Part shown: piece by piece, positions 1 through 11,552 of the stretch
How the letters are laid out: each line of letters starts with the position of its first letter
Position numbering within the stretch: the stretch's first letter is position 1
Assembly (NCBI GenBank): GCA_936432065.2
Contig: OW386288.2
Location: 13,256,706-13,320,705 of the forward strand
Length of the DNA stretch: 64,000 bases
Source of the DNA: Rutpela maculata
Lineage: Eukaryota; Arthropoda; Insecta; Coleoptera; Cerambycidae
Direction: 5' to 3'
Translations under genes and position numbers: made by a program
The notes under the pieces: model-generated
Database searches by the model: none
The model's input: the letters and a program-made list of their open reading frames with translations, nothing else
What the model was told of the DNA's origin: nothing

Positions 1-59
1 AGTTGCAATAAATGAAAACAGTTAATATTGGCTATTTTTGAACAATCACCGAAACTGGA

Positions 60-235
60 GTATACATTATACTCTTCGTCGATTTATGGAACTTTTTATA
101 TACCTAATTGTTGGACATTCTATAGAATACTCCGCAGTGTTTTTGTAAAACGTTTTAGTTTTGGTAATTCTTAATTTTGTAATGTCAACTTAATTAGTGA
201 TACACTCATTCGTATAAAAATATTTGGTAGGTTGT
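60..235. repeat. Family X copy 1, terminal fragment
   Basis: Shows TTATACTCTTCGTCGATT, ATTCTATAGAATACTCC and the TTTTGGTAATTC to TTTTGTAATGTCAACTT region seen at the start of the other family X copies. Truncated by the satellite near 240. Confidence 0.45.
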
Positions 236-789
236 TGACGCTACTGCCGACGAAGAACTGAGTTCCGCTGAAAAATATACAGGGTGGACCCGTTAAGAGA
301 AAAAAAATGACGGAACACAGTAATATTTGACATGTAGTTAATAACACTGTCGAGGAAGAAAATATGAACAAAAAATGTGGTGATTCAAAAAAAAATTTAA
401 AACGTGATGGAGGACGATAATATTTCGTATGTAGTTGACACAACTGTCGAAGAAGAAAAATATGATAAAAATATACCCCAAAAAAACTGTTTTAAAATGA
501 GACGGAGGACGATAATATTTCGCAAGCAGTTGATTCAACTGTCAAAGAAGAAAACAGGGAAAAAAAATATACAGGGTGGTCACCAAAAGAAAAATGAAAA
601 ATGTGACTTAGCACGATAATATTTAGCATGCAGTTAACACAACTGTCGAAGAAGAAAATATAAAAAAATATATACAGGATGGTCACCAAAAAAAAAAAAA
701 TATTCAAGGTGGTCACCCCAAAAAAGAAAATAAAAAAATGCGACGGAGGACGATAATATTTCGCATGCAGTTAATACAACTGTTGAAGG

Positions 790-1472
790 AAAACCGCTGC
801 CCAAGGAATCACTACTTCCACATCCAGATTTTTTATCCACGTCACTCACAACGAAAAAATTTTGTATGTGGAAATAATTGTTTATGGAACTTTAATAATG
901 TAATATTTGAAATCCTCTACCCCAAAAACCCATAAAACAATACCCCATATCGGTAGCGGGGTGGGGGTGGTGATAGGGGGTGGTTGTGGGGGTGGATGAA
1001 GTAAAAAAACATTTTGAGGTTTCTGGTTCTTGTACACACACTAAATTACATTTTTTTTTTCATCCCCTTTAATACTGGGGTGGTGGTGGTAATGTGGGTG
1101 GCTAATGCCAAAATTTTTTTTGAGACCTTAGCTTCTCTTGTATATACTAAATACCAATTTTATGAACTCTTACCTGCTTGATTTACCTATTTTCCCCAAA
1201 TGTATCCCAATTTACCCCCCAACCCTTCGACGGAACAAGATGGAACTATAGTCGAGTTCTACATCTCGTTAAAGTACTTATGTGTACAAAATTTCAAGTC
1301 AATATCTCAAACGGTTCCAGAGTAAACGTGCGCACAAAAAAAGTTACAGACAGACCGACAGAAAATTTTTTCTCACAAACCTAAAATCTCGACGTTTCGG
1401 TGACATTCTAACCCTATTTGAACAATAAAAATTTTTTTGTCGTTACTGTACTTCCACTGGATGTGGAAGTAA
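790..1472 (-). mobile_element. Family Y copy 1
   Basis: A full copy in reverse. In family orientation the ends are TTACTTCCACATCCAGTGG and GGATGTGGAAGTAGTGATTC followed by CTTGGGCAGCGG. The interior carries AACTTTTTTTGTGCGCACG, CTCTGGAACCG and TTGACTTGAAATTTGGTACA. The flanks rejoin as satellite, which defines the insertion. Non-coding and unclassified; the terminal inverted word is ACTTCCACATCCAG. Confidence 0.6.
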
Positions 1473-1580
1473 AATATGACAAAAATATACAGGGTGGTCA
1501 CCCTAACAAAGTGAAGAAGGACGATAATATTTCGCATGTAGTTAACACAACTGTCGAAGAAGGAAAATATAAAAAGAAAT

Positions 1581-2245
1581 ATACAGGGTGCGCCACTTAA
1601 AATTCCCCGGGCTTGTAACTTTCTTATTTTTTAAGCGACGACCATATTACCCAATATGGATGTACCCACATCAAATTGTAGATATTTTTAAGGCATTTAA
1701 ATATGTGTACAGAGTGATTTAAAAAAACATTTTGAAAAATTGTTAAGAAAGCAAACTTATTAATTTCGTTGAATATTTTTTTACCTCACCCTGTGCATGA
1801 ACTGCGTTAATGTGTTCTTATAAAGGATTTAATTAGCTTCAATTTATGTTATTACGTCATATTAGAAATTCTTTTTGGTTTTAGAGAAAAAAATTATAAA
1901 CATTCTTTCCAATTCCAAACTGATTTTTTTAAAAGAACTTTGAAAAGAATGTAAATAACAATTTTATGATTTATTTGTAAAAGACATATCACAAACAATA
2001 TTCAACGTACAAAACAGCTACAAGAAACAAAAGAAATAAATATTTTTAAAAACGAACTTCTATTAAAATGTACTAAATAGGAAATTGCAAAATTTTTATT
2101 TTGAGATAAAAAAATATTCAAAGAAATTAAGTTTCCTTTCTTAACAATTCTTTCAAAAAATTTTTTTTAAACGTCTCTGCATGCATGTTTAAAGACTTTA
2201 AAAATGTCTACAATTTGATGTGCCCAACATGGTCATCGCTTCAAG
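1581..2245. mobile_element. Truncated copy of the CAGGGTGCGCCACTT foldback family
   Basis: Begins ATACAGGGTGCGCCACTTAA within satellite sequence and matches the left part and central region of the 6381-7046 element (TTACCTCACCCTGTGCATG, AATTAGCTTCAATTTATG). The right terminal repeat is missing; it stops near ATGGTCATCGCTTCAAG and satellite sequence resumes. Confidence 0.5.
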
Positions 2246-2565
2246 GGGTAGTCAAACAATTTTTTTTTATGCGACGGTGGACGATAATATTTCGTATGCA
2301 GTTAATACAATTTTCAAAGAAGAAAAACATGAAAAAATATACAGGGTGGTCGCCCTAACAAAATTTAAAGAAATGTGGCTTAGTACGATAATATTTAGTA
2401 TGCAGTTAACACAACTGTCGACGAAGAACAAAGTGAAGAAGGACGATAATATTTCGCATGTAGTTAACACAACTGTCGAAGAAGTAAAATTTAAAAAGAA
2501 ATATATACGGGGTGGTCAAATAATTTTTTTTTAAATGTGGACGATAATATTTCTCATGCAGTTAT

Positions 2566-3482
2566 AGTTATTAAGGTATCAAGGGTGTTATAAGGATAAT
2601 AACGCACCGAGGTCGGCAGTGTACTTTTCGAGGGCCTCTGGCCCGAGGGAATGTACGTCGACCGAGGGCGTCATTATCCTATAACACCCGTTGTGCCTTC
2701 AACGTTTAATGTCCTACAAGTTTGTTATTTAATTCGAATTTTTTTTTGACATTTACGATTTATTACTTTGACATCTATTATGTTCAGAACGATTTGATTT
2801 AAAAGAGAGTAAAAATCAAAATTGCTTGTAAAAGCCGCCGTTGCATAGCAAATAGCAACGCATTTTGTTTGTCAATAACGCTATCATAATTTACTTGTTT
2901 TGGGTTGTGTTATAATTTTATAATGCCCTAGGGCGTTATAGATATTCATAACGCCCTAGGGCGTTATTTTTCATTTAATGTGTCTCAAAATAGGGTAGTT
3001 ATTGTAAAATAACAAACTTGTAGGACATTATAGTTATTAAGGTACCAAGGGTGTTATAAGGATAATAACGCACCGAGGTCGGCAGTGTACAATCCCGAGG
3101 GCCTTTGGCCCGAGGGAGTGTACGTCGACCGAGGGCGTCATTATCCTATAACACCCGTGGTGCCTTCAACGTTTAATGTCCTGCAAGTCTGTTATTTAAT
3201 TCGAATTTTTTTTTTTGACATTTACGATTTATTAATTTGACATCTATTATGTTCAGAACGATTTGATTTAAAAGAGGGTAAAAATCAAAATTGTTTGTAA
3301 ACGCCGCCGTTGCATAGCAGCGCATTTTGTTTGTCAATAACGCTATCATAATTTGCTTGTTTTGGGTTGTATTATAATTTTATAATGCCCTAGGGCGTTA
3401 TAGATATTCATAACGCCCTAGGGCGTTTAATGTATCTCAAAATAGGGTGGTTATTGTAAAATAACAGACTTGTAGGACATTA
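2566..3482 (+). mobile_element. Two tandem copies of hairpin-MITE H
   Basis: Two units of about 450-460 bp join at about 3029. Each starts TAGTTATTAAGGTA, has a 140-bp hairpin (GGGTGTTATAAGGATAATAA mirrored later as TTATCCTATAACACCC), then an inner element bounded by TGTCCTACAAGT and ACTTGTAGGACA with the perfect palindrome GCCCTAGGGC twice. Flanking TTA on both sides and at the junction suggests a 3-bp duplication. Unclassified; non-coding. Confidence 0.6.
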
Positions 3483-6380
3483 ATACAATTTTCAAACTAG
3501 TGGAAGCATTATACTCTTCGCCGATTAACTGAACTTTTTATATAATTGTTACACATTCTATAGGATACTCTTCGCAGTTTTCTTGTAAATAAAGTTAGTT
3601 TTTGGACATTTTAAATTTTGTGATACCAACAAAAATTTAAAAAAATAACCCTGTCCTGGATTCGAACACAAGACCTCTGGATTGCCATACAACAACAACA
3701 AAACAAATTTATTTAGTATTTAACGATACAAGAATGCGCCTCGCCGGATCCCGGTCCGGAGGCAGGCCGACAATCACGGCGTGCAGCGTCGAGGTAAATG
3801 TGGGGCTGGGCGGGGTGAATCGGGTTCGGCTTAACGGTAATTAAATTTGGATGCTAGGAACTCCTGTCTGCCGCAGGCAGACTTAAGAACTAATTAAAAA
3901 TTAAAAACGTGCCCACATGGGCCTAAAACTAATTAAAACACACTATAAATAACTAAAAACTCACTAGGCAAACGCACTTTTGGAAAATTTTGATTGTTCC
4001 CAGTAAACATTAATATAACTTTACCTCTCTGAGAGGTAAGATTAATAGAACATTTTTATATAAAATATTTTACATAATTTTACATAGCATATACGTAAAA
4101 TAATATCATATTTAAGTCAACATATTAACTTAATTACTTATACACAAGTTTACATATTTGCTACATAATTTTACTTAAAAATGTTTACCTACTTCATTTT
4201 ACGACATTGAAGTCATGGAATGCGTCGGTGTCAGGCTCACGCACCACGCCAGTGTAAAATGATGTAAAATTTAACGTTTGTGTTTTTTGATCATTTTTGT
4301 GAAAAATTGTGGATGATGTCTTTTAATAACTTTAATGCAGAACTGTGAACCATAAAGCGTTGTGACTTTTTTAAATATTATTTTATTTGGACGTTTTATT
4401 AGTGTAGAGGTTAGGTGCAAACATAAACATGCCCTCTTGTTTGCGAATTTGGTGTACATACCTATGTTGGTGCACCATTTTCCAGTGAATGACCCAAAAG
4501 TAAGTTTGTGTTGTACCGTTTTTATAAAGATATTTATTTAAATGAAACTTAATTTTTTTATAGGTCAGAATTATTTCACGGGCAATCGTTATTCTCGACT
4601 GACAATTATATCATTACATGGATTTTGTTATTCAAAAGCTGTATGTTGGTGCTGTTCCCACACTATTTAGTTCAACTGAATCCAGCGTAAGAAGTTGTAA
4701 TTCAAGGAAACCCAGATCTGAATAGTGACCAAAAGCTTTTGCGAAGTACTATGCATAGGTATGGTTATTGTTTACCGACACCTTATAGCACCTACTTTGT
4801 GTTCGTTATTGTATTGTACATATATTTCAAGGTTTTGTATGTGTAAAGTAGGCTAATATTTTCCTGCAATTTTTCTTTTGTCCAAAATTGGCTTCAGCAC
4901 GTCAAAATACTTCAGAAAAATTAAATCAGAACCTTAGGACAAAACCATTGCCCCTTTTAGGGGATAAAAGAGGTGGTAACTGAAAACTGATAATTTTTTT
5001 TTTTAATATCAGAATCGGTTTCAACATGTTAAAAAACAAGCGCAGCCCTTTTTTTTGTTGTCTTGTAATTAATGATATTGCTTGTATCGCCATTAAAAAA
5101 ATGAATTTGATCATTATAAAACTACGAAGAAAACTAGAATTGTCTGAACCTTTATGGTTAATTTTGTTCCAATAAATTAAGACAATTAAGATTTGTCATT
5201 ATTAAAAATATGCTTCTGGTAGAATTAAATCATCTTGGTAAAGGACCCCGCACATTTTCTTATATCAAATGGCTCTCGGTGAATGTAATAGTATAATATG
5301 ATTTAATATTTATACAAAAAAATGACTGTTAAAGAAACTACTTTTATCATGGGATTCTCACAAGATTGATGTCGTCTACAACTTATGCATGAAAAAAGTA
5401 CTGCTTTACACACCTGTTGCATAAATAAGTAGGTATTTTAAAATTATTTAAAACAATTTTTTGGCAATTATTTAACAAATGCATTTTTTTCACGCTTCAC
5501 GGGTCCCAATTGGCGTAGAAAACCCCGTTTTTTAAATTGTTTCTTTTTTTGTGATCTTTTGAAGCATTCTAATAATTTTTAATTGTTTAATTCTGAGAAA
5601 AAAAATTCTTTATAAAAAATTTAAAATGATTTTAAATAGTTTTAAAAAATTGTGTTAACACCACTGAAGAGTAGGAGAAAAATCTACATTCTAAAACAAA
5701 TTGTTCTATGACTTGATGCACTGAAACAGTCAACGGTTCAATTTTCGACTTTGTTATTGTTTTTTTGGTGTTGTTATAAACATTTCCACTTGAAATTTGG
5801 TGTGATGATTTAATGGGCTTTTTTAGCATATTTTTTTTTATTACATTTTGCAAAAAAATCTCTTAATTTTAGAGCGAAATTCAAAAAACCAGGATATTCT
5901 AAGATCTCTATAGGCTTTAAAATTAATCAAGAATATAGACGCTGCGTGAAGTCATTCACTTCCGAGTTCACTTCTAGTTGCATTTTCATTCCCCTTTTTT
6001 TCGGCAGTTATATGCTGCATACTCTTATGTTGAAATACTCCAATAGTCCCCAAATCACCATCTCTGGCAGATTAGACAAATCTGATTTTAAATAAGCTGG
6101 GTTTTAACAGTGTAAACTCAACTTTGAGGCAGACTTTCGGATTGAATGACAGCACTTTGAGCACATCGGTTCATGTTTAAAGCAGTATACTTCTGAAACT
6201 TATCGGATCGACCTCAAATTTTCCATTCCATTGGAAGCGTGTTTTCGTAAAGTTTTGTTAAAATATATACATTATTATAAATTGTTTAATAACTTAACAA
6301 ATTGATCAAAATAGTTTGCATCTAGTTTTCTTCACAATTTAGTAAAGGGAGACGAGCTATATAACCAGATTTACTACACT

Positions 6381-7046
6381 ATACAGGGTGCGCCACTTAA
6401 AACTCCCCAGACTTGTATCTTTTTTATTTTCGAAGCGATGACCATGTTGGGCACATCAACTTGTAGACATTTTTAAAGCCTTTAAATATCCATACAGAGT
6501 GATTAATTTTTTTTTTTTTTTTGAATGGTTAAGAAAGGAAACTTAATTTCTTTGAATATTTTTTTACCTCACCCTGTACATGGACTGTGTTATTGTTTTC
6601 TTATAAAGGTTTTAATTAGCTTCAATTTATGTTATTAAAATAAAAAACTTAAAAAACAAAAAATTTGCAATTTCCTGCTATTATATATCGTTTGTGATAT
6701 GTCTTTTACAGATAAAGCATAAAATTATTATTTACATTCCTTTCAAAGTAATTAAAAAAAAAATCAGTTTGGAGTATTTTTAATTCCTTTCTCTAAAACC
6801 AAAAAAAATTTCAAATATGACGTAATAATATAAATTGAAGCTAATTAAAACCTTTATAAGAAAATATTAACGCAGTTCATGTACAGGGTGACGTAAAAAA
6901 ATATTCAAGGAAATTAAGATTTCTTTCTTAACAATGTTTTCAAAAAAATGTTTTTTTTAAATTCTTTAAAAATATTTACAATTTGATGTGCCTTAAAAAA
7001 TAAGAAAATTACAAGCCTGGGGAGTTTTAAATGGTGCACCCCGTAT
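6381..7046. mobile_element. Foldback element, CAGGGTGCGCCACTT family
   Basis: It starts ATACAGGGTGCGCCACTTAA and ends with the near reverse complement (TTTTAAATGGTGCACCCCGTAT). The long arms pair through most of the 666 bp, including the TTACCTCACCCTGTACATGG / CATGTACAGGGTGACGTAAA pair. A truncated relative sits at 1581-2245. Non-coding. Confidence 0.6.
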
Positions 7047-7555
7047 ATGAAATAGACTAATATTTCAATTATTTTCACAGGTTGTGTAACTGATGTTCAA
7101 GTAGCAAATGTCAGAGTGACGAAGGCTGACCAAAGAACGAGTACAATCAGAAACGACTCGAGAAATGCTTAACACTTATTGTAGATACTTAGTTAACTTG
7201 AATATAGATTAGTTACACAAAAGACACTAGTATTAATCTCTCCTAAATCAACAGTTAATAAAATAAATTAAATGAAATTTGAGCTTTACTAGGAATGCAA
7301 GGCAAGGTAGGTAGGTGGGTATACATCATTGAAGAAGAAAAAATATTGTATAGCTGCTTTCTAAAGAACATATAGATAACAACGTCGAGGACAAAGCCTA
7401 ATGCCTGGTTTACCTACTGGGATATGCAGAGATTAAGATGGAATTGAAACTTTGTTGATACTAATTAACTTAGTTTAAACTGTCATTCAATTCGAGAATC
7501 TTTCCTAAGCTAATATATGTTGACAAATCAGACAACCATATCTTGCATTATATAC

Positions 7556-8091
7556 TTTTTATCTCTTTTTAATGTAGCATGTATTTGTTTTATATACCTA
7601 CCATAATGTTCAAAATAGCACCCTATAGTACTTCTTAAATATTGATACTAGAGAACTGGATTCTTGGAGTTAAATATATGAATATAAATTCCTCATGAAT
7701 TGTCCAGAAAAATTGATATTCTTTAGGAAATAACTGGAGGAGACATCAACTTTTATTTTTAAGTAGAATACCTCTGAACATTTTTAGAAAGTTAGATAGT
7801 TTTATATTTTAAATATAACCATTTTTTACAAAAAAAATTTCATTCAAAATATAAAACTACTCGGCTCTCTAAATAAGGTATCCGACTTAAAAATAAAACT
7901 TGGTGTCAACTTCGGTAATTTTCTAAAGAAATATATTTTTCTGTATAACTTATAAGGAACTTTATTCATATATCTAACTTTAAAAATCCAATTGTGTAGT
8001 ATCAATATTTAAAAAGTGTTGGGATATGCTATTTTGAACATACGGTAGGTAGATAAAATATATACATGCTACATCATAAAGAGATAAAATT
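7556..8091. repeat. 530-bp hairpin with about 240-bp arms
   Basis: The left arm contains TAATGTAGCATGTATTTG, ATATACCTACCATAATGTTC and AAAATAGCACCC; the right arm carries their reverse complements in order (GCTATTTTGAACATACGG, TACATGCTACATC). The centre lies near 7840. It lies inside the 3999-8331 element, next to its right terminus. Confidence 0.55.
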
Positions 8092-9244
8092 AGTTACGTA
8101 TGCTTTACGTAGCAAGTGGTTGAATATACATATACGCTACGTCATTTGTTCCATACCGTGAGGTCACAGTGTTACCTCTTCACTATGTAAAAATCATATG
8201 CACATGTTGCTGACATTTCGCAGAGTATGCACATATGATTATGCGTCACATTTTACATAGCACGTTACTTCTGCGAAACTTAGTTTACGTAGCATTTACG
8301 TATATGCTATATATTTATGTTTGCTGGGTTGATACGGGAAAACAGAGTCAAAACAGAGTCAAACGAGGAAGGTAGAGTAGGTTAAAACTTATGTGATTTA
8401 AAAAGTTTAGATTTATAGGATGTTATCGGCCTAGAGGGGATTTGGAAAGACAAAAAGAGGACAAAAGAACAAAAAGGATAAAGGAACAAAATTGTACAGA
8501 CATACAAAAGAGGGGAAAGGGGTTACAGATATGAAAGATAAAAGGTAGGGTAGAGATAGGTTATGGTAGAGGGAAGGTGTGGCGTGTGGCTACGGCTAGG
8601 GAGGTTGCCGGAAGATAGGCAACGCCTGGTATGGTAGGGTGTGTCTTATATCGAAAAGTATTGCGTTATGCTGTCTGATTCGGGTAATGTTGCGGGTTAG
8701 CGGACTACCGTCCAGTTTGAACTGATAGAATTTTTACGATGTTTCTTGTACGTATAGTCCGCTAGTGGCGTTATGTCGTGGCAACGTGCATAGAGGGATC
8801 TCTGAGGGAGGTGTACCTACTAGAGTCTGAAATGAGGCGCATAAATTTGTGTTTTAATACTCTCAACTTCCGCATTGTCATGGCCGGGATGCTGCACCAC
8901 ACCGGCGCCGCGTATGTGATGGCCGGCCTGATTACCATCGTCTACAACAACTTTTTATTAGTCCTGTTGAGTCCGCTACTTCGTGCCAGGAGCGAATGTA
9001 GACTCCTGGACATGGAGTAGATCTTGCGTATCGTCTCATTAAATTGTGTATTAAACGTCAGTCTTTTGTCTAGGTTCACCCCCAAATACTTCACGCATCG
9101 CTTAATTTGAATTTCTCTACCCCCGATCGAAAGTGGCAAAAGAATCCGGTTTTCTGTGAAGCGGCGCGTGAAGAGAATCGATTCTGACTTCTCGGCGTTG
9201 ATCCGAATTTTCCACTTGTCGTAATATGCCGTGGCACGGGCCAT

Positions 9245-10758
9245 CCCAGGCAACACGTCATTTTGACGTTATTTTTTCGGCACCTTAATCACCAATGCGA
9301 CGTAAAATATGACGTGAAATATGACGGCAAAATGTCACAGCCCATTGACGTCATTTAAATGACGTCAACAGACGTCCCTTAAATGACGTCGATGGGCTTA
9401 CATATGTAAGCTATTTTTGATTAATTAATAAATGTACATATGAGAAATATAATAAATAAGCCAATTTGGTGCAATATGGCATGTAAATCTTAAGGGCTCT
9501 AGGATTTTTCCATTTTCCGATGTATGATATGCATTACAGGATAATCTGCCATGTACGATGTGGATGAATGGACAATTAATAGGTGAAGCACTCACTGGTT
9601 TTTATGCTATCTCGGCCCAGCCACATAATAATGATCTTTAACCTGACCATTATACAGTGTGTGTAGTGGCGGACTGGGCATTGGGAGTAAGAATTGCAAC
9701 ATCGCGTGTGCCAGCTGACTGAAATGAAATAACTGAGAACGGGGATGCTTCAATGGTCTAGCGCCGACTCTTTAATCTATGCCGTCGACGGGCGAGTTTG
9801 CTGTTACCTGGGTTGTCATATCTCTCGCGCTACGTGGAAGTACACGCCCAGTCCTCAATTACACGCACTGTAGGATCCATCCAAATCAATCAACGTTTCC
9901 TGAATGTATTTGAACATTGCAATTTATATTTTTATTTATTTTCTATAAATTCATTAGAGTATAAGGTATAAAGAAGGACTGATTATTTTCAGTGGTTTGT
10001 ATGTGGCGCCATCTAGAAATAATTAATGCAACAAACAACGTGATAATGCATAGTTTGCATGTGGCGCCAACTAGAAATAATTTCTGCAATGAAAAAAGTA
10101 CGTCACCAAACGTTGCATCGACGTCTCAATATGACGTCATAATTTAGTCACAATATGACGTTACTGAGACGTCATTTTTTCGTCACGTGACGTCGTCGAC
10201 CAAAATGAAGTCAGTCTGCGGCCTGGGATAAATTTAGATCACTTTTTGACAAAACCAATATATGACACTGGCTAATTGCTATTGGCCGATGAACCCTAGA
10301 TCGAAAAAAATCCTATACGTTGATGTTGATGATATTAATGTGCAGCCAAAAAAATATAATTGTAATTATTTCGACTTAATTAGACGTTTATTATTACCAT
10401 GTAATTAATGCTAAAAATCCACTTATTATTATTGTATTTTTATAGATTCTGTAAATAATTATTGGGGTGGCAATTTTGTAAAACTAATGTTTTTTTGTCT
10501 GGTGTTTAATATCACTAAATAAAAACGTAATAATGACGAATTTAATCTACGTCATAATGCCGTACAAATGCAGACGTCTTTAAGACGTCACTAGTGTTTA
10601 AAATCACTAAATAAAAACGTAATAATGACGAATTTAATGTACGGTATTATGACGTACAAATGCAGACGTCATTAAGACGTCACATTTTCGTAACATGACG
10701 TCGCCGACGAATAGTTCCCAAAAAATGACGTCAAAATGACGTGACCGTGTTGCCTGGG
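9245..10758. mobile_element. 1.5-kb DNA element with CCCAGGCAACACG ends, rich in TGACGTCA
   Basis: Terminal inverted repeats CCCAGGCAACACG begin at 9245 and end at 10758; the flanking duplication is AT (9243-9244, 10759-10760). Removing the element plus one AT restores the LINE reading frame (LLKAH followed by MARATAYYDKWKIRIN). The subterminal regions hold many TGACGTCA-type palindromes. About 10512-10597 is tandemly duplicated as 10598-10685. No coding capacity is seen. Its ends and TSD length resemble the 3999-8331 element. Confidence 0.68.
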
Positions 10759-11167
10759 ATGTGTGCTTTCAGCAGCATATTAGCCGTCTGCGTGATATGC
10801 GAATGCACGTACATGGCTGTGTCGTCGGCGTACTTGGCAAGGTTCGAATTTGGGAACTCCGGGAAGTCGGAGACGTACAAATTGTACAACTTTGGAGATA
10901 GGCACGACCCCTGGGGGACGCCCGCGCCCGCGCGAATGTCCCGCCGAGTTGATAGTTTATTATTCACTTTGACCTGTAACGATCTACAGACAGGAAGGAG
11001 TGAATAAGTTTCGTGATGTGCGTTGGGAAGTCCAATGAGTTTAGTTTGTAGAGTAACCCCGGGATCCATACGGTATCGGAGGCTTTCTCAATACCGAGGA
11101 GCACCATGACAGTGCTCTTCTCGCCATTCGACCATCAGACATCACTACGAAAATTGAATGTCTAGTA

Positions 11168-11552
11168 TACTGCCCGTCCTAAGCCAAAAAGACGTATCTC
11201 AAGTTTTGGCCGAAATGCAAATTTTTATACCTTAGGAAAGCTGGAGCTATTTTCTATATATTTCCATAGCGAAATCGTATTTCAATCGTTAAGTATTTTT
11301 AAAGTGCTAACAAAGTTTGACGTATCTAAAAAAATAGGCCAATTAGACGTATCTCATTGTAAAAAAAAAACTAGTAACCCAATTAATATAAATTCATAAC
11401 TACACCACTATTAACCTCTACATTAGTACAACTACAAAAAAAATATTAGTAAATATTTGAAAATATTGACGCGATTTCGAAAATTCAAAACATGCCTATA
11501 TCTCAAAACAGTGAAACCTTGAGATACGTCTTTTTGGTTTAGGAGGGCAGTA
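11168..11552. mobile_element. Mariner-type MITE with TA duplication
   Basis: A 385-bp element with about 38-bp inverted ends: TACTGCCC, then AGCCAAAAAGACGTATCTCA, against the mirrored right end. A TA dinucleotide flanks each side (11166-11167, 11553-11554), the insertion signature of Tc1/mariner elements. It is non-coding and lies in the right-hand part of the family X copy that hosts LINE L1. Confidence 0.65.

Larger units (their letters stand above)
280..2565. repeat. Degenerate satellite with GACGATAATATTTCGCATGC unit, interrupted
   Basis: Irregular tandem units of about 55-135 bp share GACGATAATATTTCGCATG, AGTTAACACAACTGTCGAAG and ATATACAGGGTGGTCACC. Units are seen at 280-790, 1473-1580 and 2246-2565. 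They are interrupted by family Y (790-1472) and a truncated foldback (1581-2245). Short ORFs on both strands here are repeat translations. Confidence 0.65.
3999..8331. mobile_element. 4.3-kb DNA element with CCCAGYAAACAT ends and 2-bp duplication
   Basis: The left end is CCCAGTAAACATTAATAT and the right end, reverse-complemented, is CCCAGCAAACATAAATAT. The flanking bases are TT on each side. The empty site can be read from LINE copy L2 (GTCAACAATC), which shows that only AA/TT was duplicated. Both subterminal regions carry repeated TACGTA/ACGTAGC words, a layout typical of EnSpm/CACTA elements (inference). No transposase ORF is visible. The interior holds foldbacks at 6381-7046 and 7556-8091. 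Confidence 0.6.
3689..11122 (-). mobile_element. Jockey-like LINE copy L1, 5'-truncated, inserted in tRNA-like part of family X and split by two DNA elements
   Basis: On the minus strand the RT region runs from 11122 to 10761 (EKASDTV..., then AGVPQGSCLSPKLYNLYVSD and KYADDTAMYV) and resumes at 9242 (WKIRINAEKSESILFTRRF, KYLGVNLDKRLTFN, then ITYAAPVWCSIPAMTMRKL near 8890). Element sequence continues to about 8332 and resumes at 3998, ending in a TTG-rich tail at 3689. The CGGACCGGGATCCGGCGAGG 3' hairpin lies near 3735-3765. The copy is flanked by a GCCAT duplication (3684-3688 and 11123-11127). Element-proper sequence totals about 1.6 kb. Frameshifts make it non-functional. The target-site position is discussed in the findings. 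Confidence 0.72.

Noticed and set aside
280..790. CRISPR-like array from regularly repeated GACGATAATATTTCGC
   Set aside because: Repeat spacing is irregular (about 90-135 bp), spacers are similar to each other, and the context is eukaryotic satellite.
9245..9260. Possible fusion protein: the LINE frame starting LPGMARATAYY
   Set aside because: The first residues come from the CCCAGG element's terminal repeat, not from the RT; removing the element gives the real sequence.
10741..11007. Plus-strand open frame of 88 codons
   Set aside because: Antisense shadow of the LINE RT frame on the minus strand, which carries the VPQGS and YADD motifs.
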